64,000 bases of DNA from Arthrobacter humicola (GCF_022803015.1 NZ_JAFKON010000005.1:248001-312000), one strand, 5' to 3'. Positions 1-9,431 are shown, numbered from the stretch's first letter. Notes: a model not told the origin generated them from the letters alone. Program-made: numbers and translations.

Positions 1-1744
1 GGTCGCACGATTGGGCCGAGTTGACGTCGTGGGTGATCGTGATGGAGGTCCGGCCCTCGGTGAGTGTGTCCAGGGCGCTGAGGACCGAATCCCGGGATGC
101 CGGATCGAGGCCGGCGGTCGCCTCGTCCAGGATCACGATCGGGGCCTTGCGGAGCATGGCACGGGCGACGGCCAGCCGTTGACGCTGGCCCCCGGAAAGA
201 TCGTTGGCCGCCTCGCCAAGGACGGTTTCATAGCCCTGGGGCAGTGCGCGGATGAAACCGTCGGCCTGGGCGAGGGCCGCCACGGCTTCGATCTCCTCAT
301 CGGTGGCATCGAGGCGGCCGAACCTGATGTTCTCCCGGACGGAGGTTCCGAACAGCACGGAGTCCTGGAGCAGGATTGAGACATGGGAACGCACGGAAGC
401 GATCTTCAGGGCCCGCAGGTCCTCGCCGCCGAGGCTGACACTTCCCTTCCACGGGTCCACCATCCGGAGGATCATGCTTGCCAGCGTGGACTTCCCGGCC
501 CCGGAAGGCCCCAGCACGGCGCAGTGCTGACCCGCCGGTATGGTCAGAGTGATTCCCTTGAGCACCGCGGTTTCCTCGAAGTGGCCGGCCCAGACGTCCT
601 CGAACACAATGTCCGGGTGCGGGTTCTTGAGGGCGACGGCGTGCGGTGACTCGGGCACGTCACTCTGGGCCTCAAGCAGGTCCGCAACCCGTTCCCCGGA
701 GGCCGTCGCGCGTGCGATACGGCTGGTGTACCTGGCCACGTCCTTGAGTGGCCTCAGCCCGGTTTTCAGGTAAGTCAGGAAAACGACCAGATCTCCGGGT
801 GTCATCGCGTGGTGCATCACCCTCCATCCACCGGCAGCCAGGACCACCGCCGTCGCGATTCCCGTCAGGACGTCGGTCTTCCGTTGCAGGCTGGCGGCCA
901 GCCGCAGCGTGACCACCCCTGAGCCAAGTGCCGACTGGTTGCTCTTGCTGAAGCCCGAGCTGAGGGTGTCTTCGAGTCCGTACGCCTGGACTTCGCGCAT
1001 TGCGCCCAACGTCTGGGCGGCGGTGGTGGCCAGGGCGCTTTCACCCTTGCGTGACTTGCGGGCCGCCGTAGTAATCGATCCCGAGTTCTTGCGGGACACC
1101 AACACGAATATCCCGATGGACACGAACGTCACCAGTGCGATCAAAGGATCGAGCCAGAGCATGATGATCATCATTGCTATCAGCGACACGAAATTGCCGA
1201 TGAGGGGGAGCCCCGCCGTGACGGCCACATCCTGCAGCCGGGACACGTCTCCGACGAGCCGCTGGACAGTGTCGCCGGTGGAGGCGCGGCTGTGGTGGCG
1301 CATCGACAGGCCCTGGAGGTGGCGGAAGGTTCGGGCGCGCAATTCGGAGGAAATCCGGGTACCCACCAGGGCAAACGAAATCGCGGACACGTAGCCGGCC
1401 ACGGCCCGGATCAGGCAGATGACAACCACCGCACCGGCGCAGAGGAGCAACACCTCCGCGCTCGCCTCCACGCTGAGCGGGGACCTGCGCAGAGTGGCGC
1501 CGAGTGAGTGTGAGACGGAGTCGAGGACGATTTTCACCGGCCACGGCTCAAGAAGCCGGAAGAGGATTTCCACGGCCATGGCAATGAATCCCCAAGTGAT
1601 GAGCAGCCTGTGCCCGCGCAAATGCGGGCGGACGCACCGCAAGGTCCGCCGCAGCGGTGAGAGTTCAGCCGGTGCGCTGGTGCGGGTCCGTCGCCACAAG
1701 GTCCGCCAGCTGCGGGGGTGCGAATGTCTGGCAGTGGTGGTCAT
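1..1744 (-). CDS. ABC exporter, fused permease/ATPase (3' end beyond window)
   Basis: Minus-strand reading from an ATG at 1744 gives about 581 residues and stays open to the window edge, so the C-terminus is missing. The N-terminal half is a six-helix ABC exporter membrane domain. The ATPase domain shows Walker A GPSGAGKST (about 445-453), a Q-loop, signature LSGGQRQRLAVARAM, Walker B IVILDEATAGLD and the switch histidine in ITITHD. The catalytic glutamate is present, so the half-transporter should hydrolyse ATP as a homodimer. The start overlaps the stop of the upstream glycosyltransferase by four bases (ATGA), so translation is coupled. Clustering with three glycosyltransferases suggests export of a glycolipid or glycan precursor; that substrate is inference. 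Confidence 0.9.
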   Translation of the reverse strand, partial: MTTTARHSHPRSWRTLWRRTRTSAPAELSPLRRTLRCVRPHLRGHRLLITWGFIAMAVEILFRLLEPWPVKIVLDSVSHSLGATLRRSPLSVEASAEVLLLCAGAVVVICLIRAVAGYVSAISFALVGTRISSELRARTFRHLQGLSMRHHSRASTGDTVQRLVGDVSRLQDVAVTAGLPLIGNFVSLIAMMIIMLWLDPLIALVTFVSIGIFVLVSRKNSGSITTAARKSRKGESALATTAAQTLGAMREVQAYGLEDTLSSGFSKSNQSALGSGVVTLRLAASLQRKTDVLTGIATAVVLAAGGWRVMHHAMTPGDLVVFLTYLKTGLRPLKDVARYTSRIARATASGERVADLLEAQSDVPESPHAVALKNPHPDIVFEDVWAGHFEETAVLKGITLTIPAGQHCAVLGPSGAGKSTLASMILRMVDPWKGSVSLGGEDLRALKIASVRSHVSILLQDSVLFGTSVRENIRFGRLDATDEEIEAVAALAQADGFIRALPQGYETVLGEAANDLSGGQRQRLAVARAMLRKAPIVILDEATAGLDPASRDSVLSALDTLTEGRTSITITHDVNSAQSCD

Positions 1745-2916
1745 TGCCTGGCCAGTCTGCGTGCAGGCGGCAGCGCCCCGGTGATCCGGGACAGCACCCC
1801 GCTCCAGCTGAACCGCTGCACGGCGTCGTTGCGGGCCTCGAGCCCCAGCCTTTCCCGCAAATTCGGGTCTTGGCCGAGCCGGAGGAGGGCGTCCGCGAGC
1901 GCGGCAGGGTCCCCCGGCGGGACGAGGATCCCGGTGCGGCCGTCCTGGATGATGGACGGAATCTGGCCCACGGCGCTCGCGATCACAGGCAACCCGGCCG
2001 CCATGTACTCAAAAACCTTCAGTGGCGAGAAGTAATCGTCCTGGCCAGGTCCGTCCGGGGGATAGGGAGCGGCGGCGGCGTCGAATTCTGCCAGGAGGCC
2101 GGGCACCGCAGCTGGCGCGACGGCGCCTGAGAATACCGTCGGCACGCCGAGGGATTCGGCGAGGCGTTCGAGGTCCTGCCGGCCGGGGCCGTCACCCACC
2201 ACATGGAGCTGCCAGCGCAGGCCCGGGTCGGCGGTCTGCTGGTTGGCCAGGGCGACACCGTGCAGCAGGCCGGGGACACCGTGCCAGGGCTTCAAGGTTC
2301 CGACGAACCCGACGGTGAGGTGGTCCGGATTCCGTCGGCCGGGGCGGCGGGCCGTGATCCGTTCGACGTTCACTCCGTTCGGCGCCAGCACAGTCCTGGC
2401 GGTCGGCACCCGCGCCCGCACCCAGCGGACCACGGGATCCGAGACGCAGGCCACGACGTCGGCCGTCGCGGCGTTGCGGCGGAACACCGTCTCAGCCTTC
2501 TTCACATCGAGCAGCTGGCGGTACCGCTGCTGCTCCTCGATCAGCGGAGCATTGACCTCAAGAACGGACGGCACGTCCAGGATGCGGGCCACCACCGACA
2601 GTGCCGGGCTAAACAGCGAATACCGCTCGTAGAACAGCCCGCAACCGTTGCGCAGGACCTCGTCCGCCAGGCCCAGCGCGGCGTCCTGGACCGCCCGTTC
2701 CCGCGCCGAGGCGGGGACGGATTCCGGCTTGACTTCGACGACGTCGAGATCGGCAAGATCGCTGGGCCGCTCCGTGCCGAGCAGGGTGCAGTAGACGGTG
2801 ACGACGGCGCCGGTGCCACGCCACGCCCGGACGATTTCCTGGACATGGACGGAGGAGCCCTTGGTGCCGAAGACAGGAACGCCGGGGTCGGCGCAGAGAT
2901 AGGCCACGCGGGTCAT
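1741..2916 (-). CDS. Glycosyltransferase family 4 (GT-B fold)
   Basis: 391 residues. The N-terminus has a nucleotide-sugar GT-B pattern (VAYLCADPGVPVFGTKGSS, with the glycine-rich acceptor loop). The C-terminal Rossmann half has VGFVGTLKPWHG and the donor-binding segment with LKVFEYMAAGLPVIASAVGQ followed by the NDP-sugar region around GRTGILVPPGD. This is a retaining GT4 enzyme that acts in the cytoplasm on a lipid or glycan acceptor. It overlaps the next gene (the ABC exporter) by 4 bp at its 3' end and the previous glycosyltransferase by 4 bp at its 5' end, so the genes form one translationally coupled operon. Donor and acceptor cannot be read from the sequence. Confidence 0.88.
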   Translation of the reverse strand: MTRVAYLCADPGVPVFGTKGSSVHVQEIVRAWRGTGAVVTVYCTLLGTERPSDLADLDVVEVKPESVPASARERAVQDAALGLADEVLRNGCGLFYERYSLFSPALSVVARILDVPSVLEVNAPLIEEQQRYRQLLDVKKAETVFRRNAATADVVACVSDPVVRWVRARVPTARTVLAPNGVNVERITARRPGRRNPDHLTVGFVGTLKPWHGVPGLLHGVALANQQTADPGLRWQLHVVGDGPGRQDLERLAESLGVPTVFSGAVAPAAVPGLLAEFDAAAAPYPPDGPGQDDYFSPLKVFEYMAAGLPVIASAVGQIPSIIQDGRTGILVPPGDPAALADALLRLGQDPNLRERLGLEARNDAVQRFSWSGVLSRITGALPPARRLARQ

Positions 2917-4133
2917 GCGACTCTCCTTTCAGAACGGGAGAGGGACCTCAGGAGCTCGGCCTGGCGGTGGACGTCGTAGTCCTCCTCGATCAGGGCGCGG
3001 GCGTTGCGGGACATGGCGAGCCTGTCCGTGGCAGGGGAGCCGAGCGTGCAGATGCCGCGGGCCAGGGCGTGCGGGTTGCCCGGCCGGACCAGGACCCCGG
3101 TGGAGCCGTTCCGGACTACTTCGGGGATCCCGGTGACGGACGTGCTGACGCAGGGGACGCCCGTGGCCATGGCCTCGAGCAAGACCGTGGGCATGCCGTC
3201 CGCGTTGCCGTCTGCGCCGACCACGCAGGGCGCCACGAAGACATCGGAGGAGTGGAGCAGTTCGTGGACCTGGTCCTGGGTCTGCGGGCCGAGGAGGCGG
3301 ACATGGCTGCCGAGTCGGAGCTGGCCGATGCCGGTCTCCAGTTCCTCGGCCATGAGCCCGGTACCGGCGATCCGGAGGTCCAGTTTGACCCCCTGGTCCA
3401 GCAGTTCGGCGGCCGCGGGCAACAGATACTGGAAGCCTTTTTTCTCCACCAGGCGCCCGACGGCGGCGATCCGGAGGGTGGCTTCGAGCGGCCGGGGTTC
3501 CCGGTACGGGAAGCGCTCGAGCTCCAGGCCGTTGCGCACCAGATGGAGCCGGGCGGTCGAGGACGGGAAGCGGCGGCGCAGGTAGCGCATGTTGTACCGG
3601 CTGATGGTCACGGCGTGATGGGCCTGCTCGAGCTTGAGCCGCAGGTCCTCGTCCTGGACCGATTCATGGAAGATGTCCACCGCGTGCGCGGTGAACGAGA
3701 ACGGGATGCCGGTGATGAGGGACGTCAGCCGGGCCACGGTGGTTGATCCCGAGGCGAAGTGGACGTGCATGTGCCGGATGTTGCGGTTCTGCAGCGCGGT
3801 GGCCAGGTTGATGGCCTGCACGGCGTCGTCTGCCGAGGCGGCGGCGAGTTCGCCCAAATTCCGGCCGACGGCGGCTGTGAGCCCGGCCGCGTCGGCCATC
3901 CGGAGGCTCTCCCACAGGGCCACAGTCTTGATGGGGCGGTCAATGTACGTCACCGGTGCCTGGACCCGGGCGAGCTCGGGGTGGAACCGGGGGTCGTCGG
4001 TGGGCCGGAGCGAGAAGATTTCGATCCGGTCCCCGGCGGCCTCGCGGGCCAGGATCTCCGAAACGATGAACGTTTCGGAGAACCGCGGGTACATCTTCAG
4101 GACGTACGCCGTCCCCGGTTCAAACGGCGACAC
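2913..4133 (-). CDS. Glycosyltransferase family 4, colanic-acid WcaL-like
   Basis: 406 residues from a GTG at 4133, which has AAAGG eight bases upstream. A second GTG at 4142 is in frame but overlaps that ribosome site. The N-terminal YVLKMYPRFSETFIVSEI is characteristic of WcaL/AmsK-like GT4 enzymes that sense the polyprenyl-linked acceptor. The C-terminal half has AAVGRLVEKKGFQYLL and the donor site with PTVLLEAMATGVPCVSTSV, then GIPEVV and GSTGVLVRPG. It is the second of three glycosyltransferases in the operon, with its 5' end overlapping the upstream gene by 14 bp. It probably adds a sugar to a membrane-linked saccharide later moved by the downstream ABC exporter (inference). Confidence 0.86.
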   Translation of the reverse strand: MSPFEPGTAYVLKMYPRFSETFIVSEILAREAAGDRIEIFSLRPTDDPRFHPELARVQAPVTYIDRPIKTVALWESLRMADAAGLTAAVGRNLGELAAASADDAVQAINLATALQNRNIRHMHVHFASGSTTVARLTSLITGIPFSFTAHAVDIFHESVQDEDLRLKLEQAHHAVTISRYNMRYLRRRFPSSTARLHLVRNGLELERFPYREPRPLEATLRIAAVGRLVEKKGFQYLLPAAAELLDQGVKLDLRIAGTGLMAEELETGIGQLRLGSHVRLLGPQTQDQVHELLHSSDVFVAPCVVGADGNADGMPTVLLEAMATGVPCVSTSVTGIPEVVRNGSTGVLVRPGNPHALARGICTLGSPATDRLAMSRNARALIEEDYDVHRQAELLRSLSRSERRVA

Positions 4134-5406
4134 GGCTGGCACCTTTCACGCTCACGGCGGCATCGCTTTCGTCCGCGTTGAATTGTTCGGCACTGGCCCG
4201 TTCGGCGGTGACCTGATCGGCACTGTCCCGCTCGGTATCGGCCAGCCCGGTGGTGGCCAGCGGCCGCAGCAGCTCGGCGGCCAGCTGCGGAACCCGGATC
4301 AGGCCGTCCAGCACGGCACGACGGCGGTCCACGGTGGTGCCGAACCGGGCGGCCAGCCAGGCCGCCAGGATCTCCGGCGTCAGCGTGCCAATCTCGTGTT
4401 GCTCCAGGTACCCGGCCGCGGCGAGGGAGGCGGCCCGGATCCGCTGCTCGGCGCGCGACTGCGTGCGGGGCACGATCAGGGCCGGGACAGGCGTGCTCAT
4501 GATTTCGCACACCGTGTTGTAGCCGCCCATGGCCACGACTGCGCCGGCGTGCCGGATGTGGAACACGATGTCATCGACTGCGGCGACCACTTTGACGCCG
4601 GGGCGGGCCCGCTGCCGGAGGTCGTTGAGCTGCTCGGCGGGCATCTGCGGCCCGGCGACCACGAGGTGTCCCAGCCCGTCCGGGATCGGCGTGGCGACGG
4701 CGACGCGGGCCAGGGCATAGCCGTCCGAACCGCCGCCGACCGTCGTCATGCAGTACCGCCCGGGCATGCAGCTGGTGCCGGAGGCCGAAGGGCGCCCCTC
4801 GGCGAGGTAGCCCGTGTACCGGATGAGCTTTCGGAGGGCGAACGGTATTTCGCCGGCTGCTACGGGATCATGGACCGCGGGATCGCCGTAGACCCAAATG
4901 GCGTCGAACAGGTCCTTCACCACGCGGGGACCGCCCACCCTGGCCCATTCGGCGAGGGCCGCGGCGGGCGAGTCAAGGACCTCTCGGAGGCCCAGCACCA
5001 CGCGCACGGGCCCGGCGGTGCGGGCGTGGCGCAAGGCTGTTTCGAGTTCGCCATGAACGCCCGTGGCGTGCCGGTCCACCACCACGAGGTGGGGGGAGAA
5101 ACCGGCCAGCGTTGCCTGCAGCAGCCTGGCCCGCAATGGCACGAGCTCCCCCATGGGCAACGTCAGATTCCGCGGCAGGTAGCCCGCGGAACCCTTCGCC
5201 ACACCGGGAAGGAGTACCCAGTCCCAGCCCTCGGGCAGCCGGAACGCCGGTGCGAGGGCTGTGCCGGTGATGAGGATTCCGGTGACGGGGCGGCCGATCA
5301 GGCCGGGAAGCTGATTGTTCAGCGCGTGGGCCAGTGCTAGATTCCGACGCACATGTCCCAGGCCCACTGAATCATGCGAGTACAGCACTATCCGCAATGG
5401 CTCCAC
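4120..5406 (-). CDS. Predicted glycosyltransferase (COG4671/MurG-like)
   Basis: 428 residues from a GTG at 5406, chosen because GGGGGAGG lies six bases upstream. A longer reading from 5490 adds an arginine-rich stretch with no domain character. The start IVLYSHDSVGLGHVRRNLAL matches the SHD-GxGHxRR signature of COG4671 predicted glycosyltransferases, a GT-B group related to MurG. A C-terminal GT28-like half contains VAMGGYNTVCEIMSTPVPAL, the usual NDP-sugar binding loop. The tail (about 390-428) is low-complexity, with repeated short E/D/A-rich blocks encoding TERDSADQVTAERASAEQ, and looks disordered. It is first in the four-gene glycosyltransferase/ABC operon. Confidence 0.82.
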   Translation of the reverse strand: MEPLRIVLYSHDSVGLGHVRRNLALAHALNNQLPGLIGRPVTGILITGTALAPAFRLPEGWDWVLLPGVAKGSAGYLPRNLTLPMGELVPLRARLLQATLAGFSPHLVVVDRHATGVHGELETALRHARTAGPVRVVLGLREVLDSPAAALAEWARVGGPRVVKDLFDAIWVYGDPAVHDPVAAGEIPFALRKLIRYTGYLAEGRPSASGTSCMPGRYCMTTVGGGSDGYALARVAVATPIPDGLGHLVVAGPQMPAEQLNDLRQRARPGVKVVAAVDDIVFHIRHAGAVVAMGGYNTVCEIMSTPVPALIVPRTQSRAEQRIRAASLAAAGYLEQHEIGTLTPEILAAWLAARFGTTVDRRRAVLDGLIRVPQLAAELLRPLATTGLADTERDSADQVTAERASAEQFNADESDAAVSVKGASRVAV

Positions 5407-5593
5407 AACAATCCTCCCCCGCCCCCGGTGCCCCCGGACACGGTCGCGAACGCGACTGTGTACGGGCAGGTGCTGTCTGATGTTATGCACCAGCGTGCGC
5501 CCCGAGAGTGAGGATGGGATGAGGGGATGATTAAGGATTCCTCATCCAAGGGCCCGCGTTTGCGGCGCCGCGCTTAGGCACGTACACCGGCAG

Positions 5594-5661
5594 GTGCGGG
5601 CCAGGCCAGACGGCGGGCAAGGTAAGGCGGCGGGCAAGGTAAGACGGCGGGCCAGGTCAGA
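5594..5661. repeat. 17-bp tandem repeat, about four units
   Basis: Units start at 5594 (degenerate), 5611, 5628 and 5645, with consensus CGGCGGGCAAGGTAAGA. The last unit runs over the stop codon of the histidine kinase gene (5657-5659). The rest of 5407-5593, between the divergently oriented sides of the glycosyltransferase operon promoter and this repeat, shows no gene; it presumably holds the promoter of the minus-strand glycosyltransferase operon. Confidence 0.8.
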
Positions 5662-7198
5662 CGCGGACGCCGGAGGACTGCAGGGGGATCCGGATCAGGA
5701 AAGTGGCCCCGTGGCCGAATTCGGATTCCACCGTGGCCACGCCCCCATGCGCCTGGGCGATGGCCGCGACAATGGCAAGGCCCAGTCCCGAGCCCTCCAC
5801 GCCGCGGCCCGTGTGCGCCCGGCCGAACCGTTCGAAGATCCGCCTCTGGTCCTCGGTGGCGATGCCGATCCCGTCATCGCGCACCCACAGCACGAGGGTG
5901 TCCTGCGGGGGCAGCGAGGTGCCGTCGTTCGCCGTCGGGCGCTCAATCCGGGAGCCGAGCGCGATGGTGGAGGACGGACCGGTGTACTTGACGGCGTTCG
6001 CGGCGAGCTGGACCAGTGCCTGGGTGAGGCGCTGCGGATCCGCCTCCACCACGTAGTCGGCTCTTTCATCGATCTGCCAGTGCCGGTCGGCCAGGACGTG
6101 CACTTTCTCCATGACCTGATCCAGGAGTTCCGGGACCCGGACGGGTTCACGCTGGATGAAGCCGATCTCGCCGGAGTTGGCGAGCAGCAGGAGGTCGTCC
6201 ACCAGGCGCTGCATCCGGTCCACCTCGTCCAGCAGCACGTCCCTGGTGGCAATGACATCGTCCGGATCATCGACCGTCACGAGCTCGAGGTGCCCGCGGA
6301 GGATGGTCAGCGGGGTCCGCAGTTCATGGCCGGCGTCGTCCAGGAACTGCTGCTGTTGCTGGGCGCCCTCATCGAGTCTTTCCAGCATGGTGTTGAAGGT
6401 CTTGGCAAGCAGGGTGACGTCGTCCTCGCCCTTGCGCACCTGGACCCGCTGCGTGAGGTCCTCCGGACCCACCGCCCGGGAAGTCTCGCGCATGCGGCGG
6501 AGCGGATCGAGCAGCCGGCCGGCAACCACGCTGCCAATCACCGCGGCAGCCAGGAGCATGCCGAGGGCCACCAGCGAATACGTCCGGACCGAGCTGGCGT
6601 TGTGCTCGCGCTGGTCGCCCGCGTCCCGGCCGACCAGGAAGAATGTCCCGGGGGCGCCTTTCATGGGCACCACCACTGTTCTGAGCGGACGGCCGTCCGA
6701 GTTCAGCTCGCCGAAGGACGCGCCGGCCTGGTTACTGAGCTGGGCGGCATCGGCCAACATGCTGTTGTTCAGGAGGTTGCTGTCCCCGTTGCCCTCAACG
6801 GTCCATGCCACATGCCCATCCACTATCCCTGCCATGACCTCGTTGCTGCGCGGCTCGATATCCTCCGCGGCCTCGTGAAGTGCGCTGATGTACTTCCTGT
6901 TGGCGTAGTCTCCGGACGTTTTTTTGTTGGTCTGGACGAGCTTGACCACGGCGTTGGCCTTGTCCAGAACCGCCTGGTCTGTCCTGGCGTCAGCCTCCTG
7001 GAACTGCACCACGAACGTGACCATCCCGGCCGTGACCACTCCGGCGAGCATCATGCCCAGCATGGCGGCCACCACCCGGAAACGCACCGAGTGGAACTTT
7101 GCGCCCCAGCCGGACGGGTCCTGGGTTTCCGCCTCAGGGAAGGCAACCGCCGGCGCGGCCTGGCCGACTTCACTGGGATGTTCATCCGAGGTGGCCAC
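5657..7198 (-). CDS. Sensor histidine kinase (HAMP, HisKA, HATPase)
   Basis: 513 residues from a GTG at 7198 with AGGAAGG upstream. One N-terminal helix (about 38-66) and a second (about 200-225) enclose an extracytoplasmic sensor region. The HAMP domain follows (LLDPLRRMRETSRAVG). The H-box DDAGHELRTPLTIL (His near 291), N-box LAANAVKYT, G1 DDGIGI and G2 GSGLGLAIV are all intact, so this is a functional kinase architecture. The partner response regulator lies 35 bp upstream in the same orientation. The layout resembles the actinobacterial TcrY/TrcS/CutS kinases. The signal sensed is unknown. Confidence 0.93.
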   Translation of the reverse strand: MATSDEHPSEVGQAAPAVAFPEAETQDPSGWGAKFHSVRFRVVAAMLGMMLAGVVTAGMVTFVVQFQEADARTDQAVLDKANAVVKLVQTNKKTSGDYANRKYISALHEAAEDIEPRSNEVMAGIVDGHVAWTVEGNGDSNLLNNSMLADAAQLSNQAGASFGELNSDGRPLRTVVVPMKGAPGTFFLVGRDAGDQREHNASSVRTYSLVALGMLLAAAVIGSVVAGRLLDPLRRMRETSRAVGPEDLTQRVQVRKGEDDVTLLAKTFNTMLERLDEGAQQQQQFLDDAGHELRTPLTILRGHLELVTVDDPDDVIATRDVLLDEVDRMQRLVDDLLLLANSGEIGFIQREPVRVPELLDQVMEKVHVLADRHWQIDERADYVVEADPQRLTQALVQLAANAVKYTGPSSTIALGSRIERPTANDGTSLPPQDTLVLWVRDDGIGIATEDQRRIFERFGRAHTGRGVEGSGLGLAIVAAIAQAHGGVATVESEFGHGATFLIRIPLQSSGVRV

Positions 7199-7233
7199 TC
7201 TGTTCCCTTCCTGCGCGGATCAGCTTGCTGTGC

Positions 7234-7899
7234 CTAGCTGAGGCGGTACCCGGCGCCGCGGGTGGTGAGGATTCGGTCCGCGCCGAGTTTCATCCGCAAC
7301 TGACGCACGTAAACATCCACCACGTTGGACGTGCCGTCGAAGTCGTAGCCCCAGACATGGCTGAGCAGTTGCTGCCGGCTCAGAACCTGCCCGGGGTGGA
7401 GCAGGAACATTTCCACCAACGCGAATTCGCGGGCGGAGAGTTCCACCATTCTGCCGTCGACGCTGACCGAGTGGGTGAGCAGGTTCAGTTCCAGGGGCCC
7501 GTAGCGCATGACGCTTCCCGCCAGCACGTCGCCGGTGTCCGACTTGCGGATCCGGGCCTTGATGCGGGCCACGAGTTCCTCGAAGTGGAAAGGCTTGACG
7601 ATGTAGTCGTCGGCGCCGCCCTCCAGCGCTGCGACGGTGTCGCTGGATGATCCGCGGGCCGTGAGGAAGATGACCGGGATGCCCACCTGGCCGCGGCGCA
7701 GTGCCGCGAGGACGGCGTACCCGTCCAGGCGGGGGAGCCCGATGTCCAAAAGCAGGAGATCGAATTCGCCGCTGGAGGCGTAGTCCACGGCCGTGACGCC
7801 GTCGGCGACCACTGTGGGCACGTAGCCAGCCGCGCGCAGGCCCTTTTCGATGAAGCGGGAGATGCGTTCTTCGTCTTCTGCAATAAGGATGCGGGTCAA
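7234..7899 (-). CDS. OmpR/PhoB-family response regulator
   Basis: 221 residues from a TTG at 7899 with AGGGAG a few bases upstream. An open frame continues to 8157, but the extra 86 residues are arginine/glycine-rich and match no domain. The receiver domain begins RILIAEDEERISRF with the acidic pocket, the phospho-acceptor Asp in LLLLDIGLP (about residue 52), the conserved Thr in VIFLTARG and Lys in YIVKPFHFEEL. The C-terminal winged helix has LSAREFALVEMFLLHPGQVLSR and the recognition segment NVVDVYVRQLRMKL. It is co-transcribed with the histidine kinase that follows. Confidence 0.93.
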   Translation of the reverse strand: MTRILIAEDEERISRFIEKGLRAAGYVPTVVADGVTAVDYASSGEFDLLLLDIGLPRLDGYAVLAALRRGQVGIPVIFLTARGSSSDTVAALEGGADDYIVKPFHFEELVARIKARIRKSDTGDVLAGSVMRYGPLELNLLTHSVSVDGRMVELSAREFALVEMFLLHPGQVLSRQQLLSHVWGYDFDGTSNVVDVYVRQLRMKLGADRILTTRGAGYRLS

Positions 7900-8362
7900 G
7901 GTGACTCCCTGGAAAAGCCCGGATCCGGAAGGCCCCCCTAGCCGCGCATCTGCACGGTCCTCTTCGCGGGATCCTAGGCCTGCTCCAATACTGCGGCGTC
8001 TCCTACATGTGACTGGGAGGAATTCCGGGGCCCCAGCAGCCTCGATCAGCCCGGAGTGCGGGCCGGACCCGTGCCCCGCTGTGTGGGGCCGGCGGTTGAG
8101 CTGGTGCGGACCCGTCAGGGCGGCGCGGCAGGACGTGCTGGACCGCGCGCTGGACAAGAGGCCCCTGCGTCGGGGCGACTGAACGTTCTTGATTCAGAAG
8201 GAATGGACATCTGGTGCTCCTCCAGAGGACGGCCCCACGGCGTGGGGTTCCATCGGGCAGCTGCGGCTGAGACTATTCCCGCTTCTTTCATCCTGCCCCC
8301 GTAATGGAGCCTGCGCCACCTTTGATCGGTTGATTTTCAGGCTATTAACAGGGACCTCACCA
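7900..8362. other. 463-bp intergenic stretch, no gene seen
   Basis: Lies between the response-regulator start and the 3' end of the serine hydrolase gene, both on the minus strand. Frames here are short and have no recognisable domain or ribosome site. It should hold the promoter of the two-component operon; I could not pick a convincing -35/-10 pair. No strong terminator hairpin was found. Confidence 0.5.
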
Positions 8363-9295
8363 TCACCGCCCAAAAAGCGCGCCGGTGAGCTGGCGGGTCA
8401 GGTCGTGGATGAGGTCCAGGCGGTCCGCACTGTCGGCGTCGTCCGGGCCCCACGTATAGATGACCACCGCGTAGGAGCGGTCCCCGGCGCTGAGCAGGGC
8501 GGCGTCGTGGACGTAGCCCTGCACCACGCCGTACTTGTGGTGGACCGTGATGCCGGGCGCAACGGCGGCCGGGACGAGGTCCTCGTCATTGGTGTGCTGC
8601 ATGTAGCCGAGCAGCTCCGCGGTGTGATCGGCGTTGAGCAGCTTGCCCGTGGTGAGCTGCGCCAGGAGCCGCGCCATGTCCGGCGGGGCCACCAGGTTTT
8701 GCTCGGGATCGTAGGTGATGCCGAGGGTGGCGGCGTAGGCGGTGAGGTTGGGGTAGCCGATGTCCCGCATCAGCAGGAGCCATGAGTCGTCGCTGCTGGT
8801 ATTGATCATGGCTTTGAGCTGGAACGCGGCATTAAACGCACCCAGGGGAGCATCGAGTGACTTATCGCCGGTTTCCACGAGGTGGTAGTAGGCGGCGGCC
8901 GTCAGGACCTTCGCGGTGCTCGCTGCGGTGTACGGTGCCACGTCGCCGTAGCTCTGCAGCTGGCCGTCGCGGGTGTCCAGCACGGCGACGCCGATCCGGT
9001 GATCGGGGTGCGCGCCGATGATCCGCTGCATCTCGGCGGGAAGGTCGACGGCGGCGGCGGGGGCTGCCGGTGCGGTCTCCGCCGGGCCCGGCTCCTGCTG
9101 CTGGGCGACGGTCAGGACGTCACCGGTCAGGAAGTCGCGGGTCAGGAAGTCACGGGTGTGGGAATCACTGCCGGGTGCGGTGCGGATCGCGCCGAGGACC
9201 ACGACGGCGGCCAGCACCAGCACGGCGGCGGCCCAGACGAGCACCACGTTCCTGCGGTGGGTGGGAGCGGCCGGCCGGGGGCCCGGATTCGTCAT
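8363..9295 (-). CDS. Membrane-anchored serine hydrolase, class A beta-lactamase-like
   Basis: 310 residues from ATG 9295 (GGAAAGG upstream). An N-terminal signal-anchor (VVLVWAAAVLVLAAVVVLGA) places the domain outside the cytoplasm. Active-site elements of the Beta-lactamase2 fold are visible: STAK (the S-x-x-K motif), SSDDSW in the place of S-D-N, and HHKYG in the place of K-T-G. The changed third motif means penicillin hydrolysis is not assured. Such proteins are often annotated as serine hydrolases acting on peptidoglycan-like or beta-lactam substrates. The gene is divergent from the dehydrogenase at 9432, with 136 bp of shared promoter space. Confidence 0.8.
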   Translation of the reverse strand: MTNPGPRPAAPTHRRNVVLVWAAAVLVLAAVVVLGAIRTAPGSDSHTRDFLTRDFLTGDVLTVAQQQEPGPAETAPAAPAAAVDLPAEMQRIIGAHPDHRIGVAVLDTRDGQLQSYGDVAPYTAASTAKVLTAAAYYHLVETGDKSLDAPLGAFNAAFQLKAMINTSSDDSWLLLMRDIGYPNLTAYAATLGITYDPEQNLVAPPDMARLLAQLTTGKLLNADHTAELLGYMQHTNDEDLVPAAVAPGITVHHKYGVVQGYVHDAALLSAGDRSYAVVIYTWGPDDADSADRLDLIHDLTRQLTGALFGR

Positions 9296-9431
9296 GTGCG
9301 TGGGCCTTTCCGGACTCGACTGGGTGGTGCCTCCGACGTTAGGCCGGGCCGGGGGTGAAGTCCACGGAGCGCGCGGGGCGCGGCCCAAGTGGGACAAAAA
9401 TCCCAGATGCGGTTCCACTACGCTGGCATTC

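Noticed and set aside
3634-5340. 568-codon plus-strand frame across two glycosyltransferases
   Set aside because: Spans two real minus-strand genes and has no family character.
5594-7237. 547-codon plus-strand frame across the histidine kinase
   Set aside because: Antisense shadow; the minus strand has all kinase motifs.
7900-8157. Longer N-terminus for the response regulator
   Set aside because: Arginine-rich and without domain; a TTG with a ribosome site at 7899 gives the normal length.
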